Shown here: positions 61,238 to 64,000 of the stretch, piece by piece
Numbering within the stretch: the first letter of the stretch is position 1
How the letters are laid out: each line of letters begins with the position of its first letter
Position numbers and translations under genes: made by a program
DNA from: Neorickettsia findlayensis
GTDB lineage: Bacteria > Pseudomonadota > Alphaproteobacteria > Rickettsiales > Anaplasmataceae
Assembly: GCF_009856525.1 (NCBI RefSeq)
Contig: NZ_CP047224.1
Coordinates: 124,001 to 188,000 of the forward strand
Reading direction: 5' to 3'
Length of the DNA: 64,000 nucleotides
Notes under the pieces: generated by a model
Databases searched by the model: none
What the model was told of the DNA's origin: nothing
The model's input: the letters and a program-made list of their open reading frames with translations, nothing else

Positions 61238-64000
61238 ATGCAGGAGAAGAAGTCTACTATACTTGTAATAGGTGCTGGTCCGATAGTAATAGGACAGGCG
61301 TGTGAATTTGATTACTCTGGTACGCAGGCGTGTAGGATCCTGAGGAAACGGGGGTACAAAGTGGTCCTAATAAATCCCAACCCGGCGACTATAATGACAG
61401 ATCCCGATACAGCTGACGTCGTGTACATAGAGCCAATCAACATTGAGATAATAGAGAGCATAATTGCTAAGGAAAAACCTGATAAGTTGTTGCCGACTGT
61501 TGGAGGTCAGACAGCTCTCAATATAGCAATTGAGTTGTTCGATAGTGGGATACTTTCTAAGTACGGCGTTGAATTAATAGGGGCCTCTAAACGTGTAATC
61601 GAAAATGCAGAGAAAAGAAGTGTCTTTAATCAGATCATGGGCGAGATTGGTTTACAAGTCCCGAAGAATACTGTGGTTACCCATGTAAATGAAATAGAAA
61701 AGGCTTTTGAATTTATCGGTATTCCCGCAATAATAAGACCATCTTTTACTCTTGGTGGACTGGGTGGAGGTGTTGCAACCACAAAGTTTGACTTTTTTAC
61801 AATTATTAATAACGGTCTTAAATTTTCACCGGTTAGTGAGGTGCAAGTCGATGAGTCAGTCTTAGGATGGCAGGAGTTTGAGCTTGAGGTTGTTCGTGAT
61901 TCTGTTGGTAATTCGATTGTTGTCTGTTCAATAGAAAACACCGACCCAATGGGTGTTCATACTGGTGACAGTGTAACAGTCTCACCTATTTTAACACTCA
62001 GAGACGAAGAATATCAGGAGATGAGGGACGCAGCCTTTAAGGTTTTGGATTACATAGGTGTTACCACCGGTGGTGCAAATGTGCAGTTTGCTTTGAATCC
62101 GGAGAATGGCGAATTACGTGTAATCGAGATGAATCCAAGGGTTTCACGGTCATCGGCGCTTGCCTCAAAGGCAACTGGGTATCCAATTGCAAAGGTTGCG
62201 GCGCAACTGGCTACTGGGTTTACTCTACCAGAAGTTTATAATGATGCAGTTCCAACAATTCCTGCGTCTTTTGAGCCAGCAATGGACTACGTGGTTGTCA
62301 AAATACCTCGCTTCAATTTTGAGAAGTTTTTCCATGCTGAAGAGAGGCTTTCCAGTTCCATGAAATCTGTAGGGACTACAATGGCAATTGGGAGATGCTT
62401 TCAGGAAGCTTTGCAAAAGGCTTTCAGTTCTTTGGAGCAAGGTCTTGATGGTCTCAATACTGTCCTTGGTTCGAGTGTTTCTCGTGAGGTTATTAATAGA
62501 AAGCTATGCTCCCTTATACCGAATAAAATTCTTATTATTGCAGATGCCATTAGAGCTGGTTTTGATATCAAAGAGATTGCTCATTTGAGCAAATATAATG
62601 AGTGGTTTCTTTTGCAAATTGGCGAGCTAGTAAATTTAGAAAACGAAATTAAAAGCGTTGACTTTTCCCCGAATAGGCTTCTGGTTTGGAAGAAGAAAGG
62701 ATTCTCAGATTCTAGGATAGCGTCTCTGAAGGGTTGCGATGAAGCTTTTGTAAGAAATATCAGGAAGAGGATGGGCATAAATCCTGTATTTAAACGTGTA
62801 GATACCTGTGCTGCAGAATTTGAAAGCAATATAAACTATCTCTATTCCACTTATGAGGGTGATACCGTCACTCAACCTGAATGCGAAGCCTATCCTTCAG
62901 ATAAACAGAAAGTAATTGTTCTAGGTAGTGGGCCAAACAGAATTGGACAGGGGATAGAATTTGATTATACATGTGTACATGCGGTTTCTGCGATAAAGGA
63001 ACTCGGCTATGAAGCAATAATGGTAAATTGTAATCCGGAAACGGTCTCAACGGATTATGATATTTCAGATAAACTTTATTTCAGTCCGATGAATGTTGAA
63101 TCGGTTCTGGATATTGTAGAAAAGGAGTCTGAGAAAGGAGAGCTACTTGGTGTGGTGCTGCAGTGTGGTGGACAGACCCCACTTAAACTTGCAAAAGCGA
63201 TGAGTGAGAATGATGTCAAAATAATCGGAACAAGTTTTGCGTCAATCAATGCTGCTGAGGATAGGAAAAGTTTCAATACCCTGGTGGCAGAATTAGAAAT
63301 GCTTCAGCCAGAAAATGCGATTGTCTTCGAACGAGAAGAAATAGCCGAAAATGTGAAAAAATTTGGTTTTCCATTGATAGTGCGACCTTCCTACGTACTT
63401 GGCGGTGAATCAATGCAGATTATCTATGATGATGCGATGCTTGAGAATTATTTGGAAAGGCATCCGCAGCTCTTCAACGGTTCTTCGTTATTATTAGATA
63501 GGTTTCTAGTAAATGCTCTGGAGCTTGATGTCGACGCAATTTCCGATGGTGAGGATGTATACATTGCCGGTATAATGGAGCATATAGAGGAAGCAGGTGT
63601 GCATTCTGGTGATTCTGCCTTTGTTTTTCCTCCTCAAAAGTTATCCGAAGAAATACTCGAGAGAATTAAGAGTTGTACCAGAAAGGTAGCGATTGCACTC
63701 AATGTAGTAGGATTTCTAAATATTCAGTTCGCAATCAGTGGAAGTGATGTATACGTGTTAGAGGTAAATCCGCGTTCGAGTCGAACCGTGCCGTTTGTTG
63801 CCAAAGCACTTGGGGTACCAATTGCTAAGATCGCAACTAAAGTCATGCTTGGTATGAGGCTCAGGGATTTCCAGTTGAAGAGATACGAAGACTATTTGCA
63901 ACATGTTTTTGTTAAACAACCTGTTTTCTCGTTTGAGAAGTTTCCAGAATCTGATGTTCTTTTAGGGCCAGAAATGAAGTCAACAGGTGAAGTAATGGGT
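61238..64000 (+). CDS. carB: Carbamoyl-phosphate synthase large subunit (3' end beyond window)
   Basis: Makes carbamoyl phosphate for pyrimidine and arginine synthesis, with CarA. ATG 61238 opens a frame that runs 921 codons to the window edge without a stop. GAGPIVIGQACEFDYSG and LPTVGGQTALN mark the first ATP-grasp half. VIEMNPRVSRSSALASKATG, then GSGPNRIGQGIEFDY and LEVNPRSSRTVPFVAKA mark the second. Full CarB is about 1070-1080 residues, so about 150 C-terminal residues (the allosteric domain) are missing. The first codons follow an AAAGG. Confidence 0.96.
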   Translation, partial: MQEKKSTILVIGAGPIVIGQACEFDYSGTQACRILRKRGYKVVLINPNPATIMTDPDTADVVYIEPINIEIIESIIAKEKPDKLLPTVGGQTALNIAIELFDSGILSKYGVELIGASKRVIENAEKRSVFNQIMGEIGLQVPKNTVVTHVNEIEKAFEFIGIPAIIRPSFTLGGLGGGVATTKFDFFTIINNGLKFSPVSEVQVDESVLGWQEFELEVVRDSVGNSIVVCSIENTDPMGVHTGDSVTVSPILTLRDEEYQEMRDAAFKVLDYIGVTTGGANVQFALNPENGELRVIEMNPRVSRSSALASKATGYPIAKVAAQLATGFTLPEVYNDAVPTIPASFEPAMDYVVVKIPRFNFEKFFHAEERLSSSMKSVGTTMAIGRCFQEALQKAFSSLEQGLDGLNTVLGSSVSREVINRKLCSLIPNKILIIADAIRAGFDIKEIAHLSKYNEWFLLQIGELVNLENEIKSVDFSPNRLLVWKKKGFSDSRIASLKGCDEAFVRNIRKRMGINPVFKRVDTCAAEFESNINYLYSTYEGDTVTQPECEAYPSDKQKVIVLGSGPNRIGQGIEFDYTCVHAVSAIKELGYEAIMVNCNPETVSTDYDISDKLYFSPMNVESVLDIVEKESEKGELLGVVLQCGGQTPLKLAKAMSENDVKIIGTSFASINAAEDRKSFNTLVAELEMLQPENAIVFEREEIAENVKKFGFPLIVRPSYVLGGESMQIIYDDAMLENYLERHPQLFNGSSLLLDRFLVNALELDVDAISDGEDVYIAGIMEHIEEAGVHSGDSAFVFPPQKLSEEILERIKSCTRKVAIALNVVGFLNIQFAISGSDVYVLEVNPRSSRTVPFVAKALGVPIAKIATKVMLGMRLRDFQLKRYEDYLQHVFVKQPVFSFEKFPESDVLLGPEMKSTGEVMG

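Noticed and set aside
1-64000. CRISPR arrays, IS elements, prophage or integrase genes, rRNA
   Set aside because: No regularly spaced repeats, transposase motifs, phage genes or rRNA sequences were recognised anywhere in the window.

Overview
The window looks like a chromosome segment of an obligate intracellular alphaproteobacterium of the Anaplasmataceae, most probably Neorickettsia. This is an inference from content: AT-leaning DNA, single dispersed tRNA genes, a rickettsial-type long isocitrate dehydrogenase, ThyX in place of ThyA, a DksA with an incomplete zinc finger, a detached virB8-virB9 type IV secretion pair, an alphaproteobacterial PerM-Hda pair, purine and pyrimidine synthesis genes (purF, purH, pyrD, carB), and no visible peptidoglycan genes. 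No rRNA, IS element, phage, integrase or CRISPR array was seen. Almost everything is housekeeping, so the novelty lies in a few degenerate or lineage-specific proteins and in the intergenic DNA.

Layout. 1-5.4 kb: 3'-truncated alaS, an anion permease, tRNA-Leu, ccmB. 5.4-13.5 kb: dksA, thyX, then a tightly packed hflK-hflC-degP-dnaE unit. 13.5-19 kb: tRNA-Gln, a degenerate PgeF/Smr fusion, dnaN with a clear promoter, tRNA-Phe, icd, an AEC permease. 19.2-24.4 kb: an M16 peptidase, hslV-hslU, ispD, pyrD. 24.5-32.6 kb, mostly minus strand: a degenerate EPSP synthase-like protein, a large AsmA/YhdP-like envelope protein, an orphan MrpF-like subunit, purH, gshB. 32.6-36.6 kb: a 724-bp sparse region, a nitronate monooxygenase, and the hda-perM pair. 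36.6-42.8 kb, minus strand: an RND transporter, purF, a small unknown gene, efp, bamE. 43-47.1 kb, plus strand: an SLC1 symporter coupled to recF, then rsmD, bolA, grxD. 47.2-53 kb: a lone pstC, an inverted repeat, an exported glutamine-amidotransferase-fold protein, priA, and a six-TM unknown. 53-55 kb: virB8-virB9-exoD on the minus strand, diverging from grpE with a perfect 16-bp palindrome between them. 55.1-64 kb: grpE, trpS, rpmI, rplT, pheS, rpiB, glyA, a small acidic unknown, thiE, and carB truncated by the window edge.

The genes serve replication (dnaE, dnaN, recF, priA, hda), protein quality control (hflKC, degP, hslVU, grpE), translation (alaS, trpS, pheS, L35, L20, EF-P, tRNAs), nucleotide and one-carbon metabolism (thyX, purF, purH, pyrD, carB, glyA), Fe-S/redox balance (bolA, grxD, gshB), cytochrome and outer-membrane assembly (ccmB, bamE, AsmA-like) and secretion (virB8/9). 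Many junctions overlap by 1-4 bp (ATGA, GTGA, TAGTG), suggesting translational coupling.

The strongest leads are two enzyme folds that keep their architecture but have lost their catalytic residues (the PgeF-Smr fusion and the EPSP synthase-like protein), the palindrome beside virB8 with exoD as the third gene of that operon, an exported class I amidotransferase-like protein, and small unannotated ORFs in sparse DNA.
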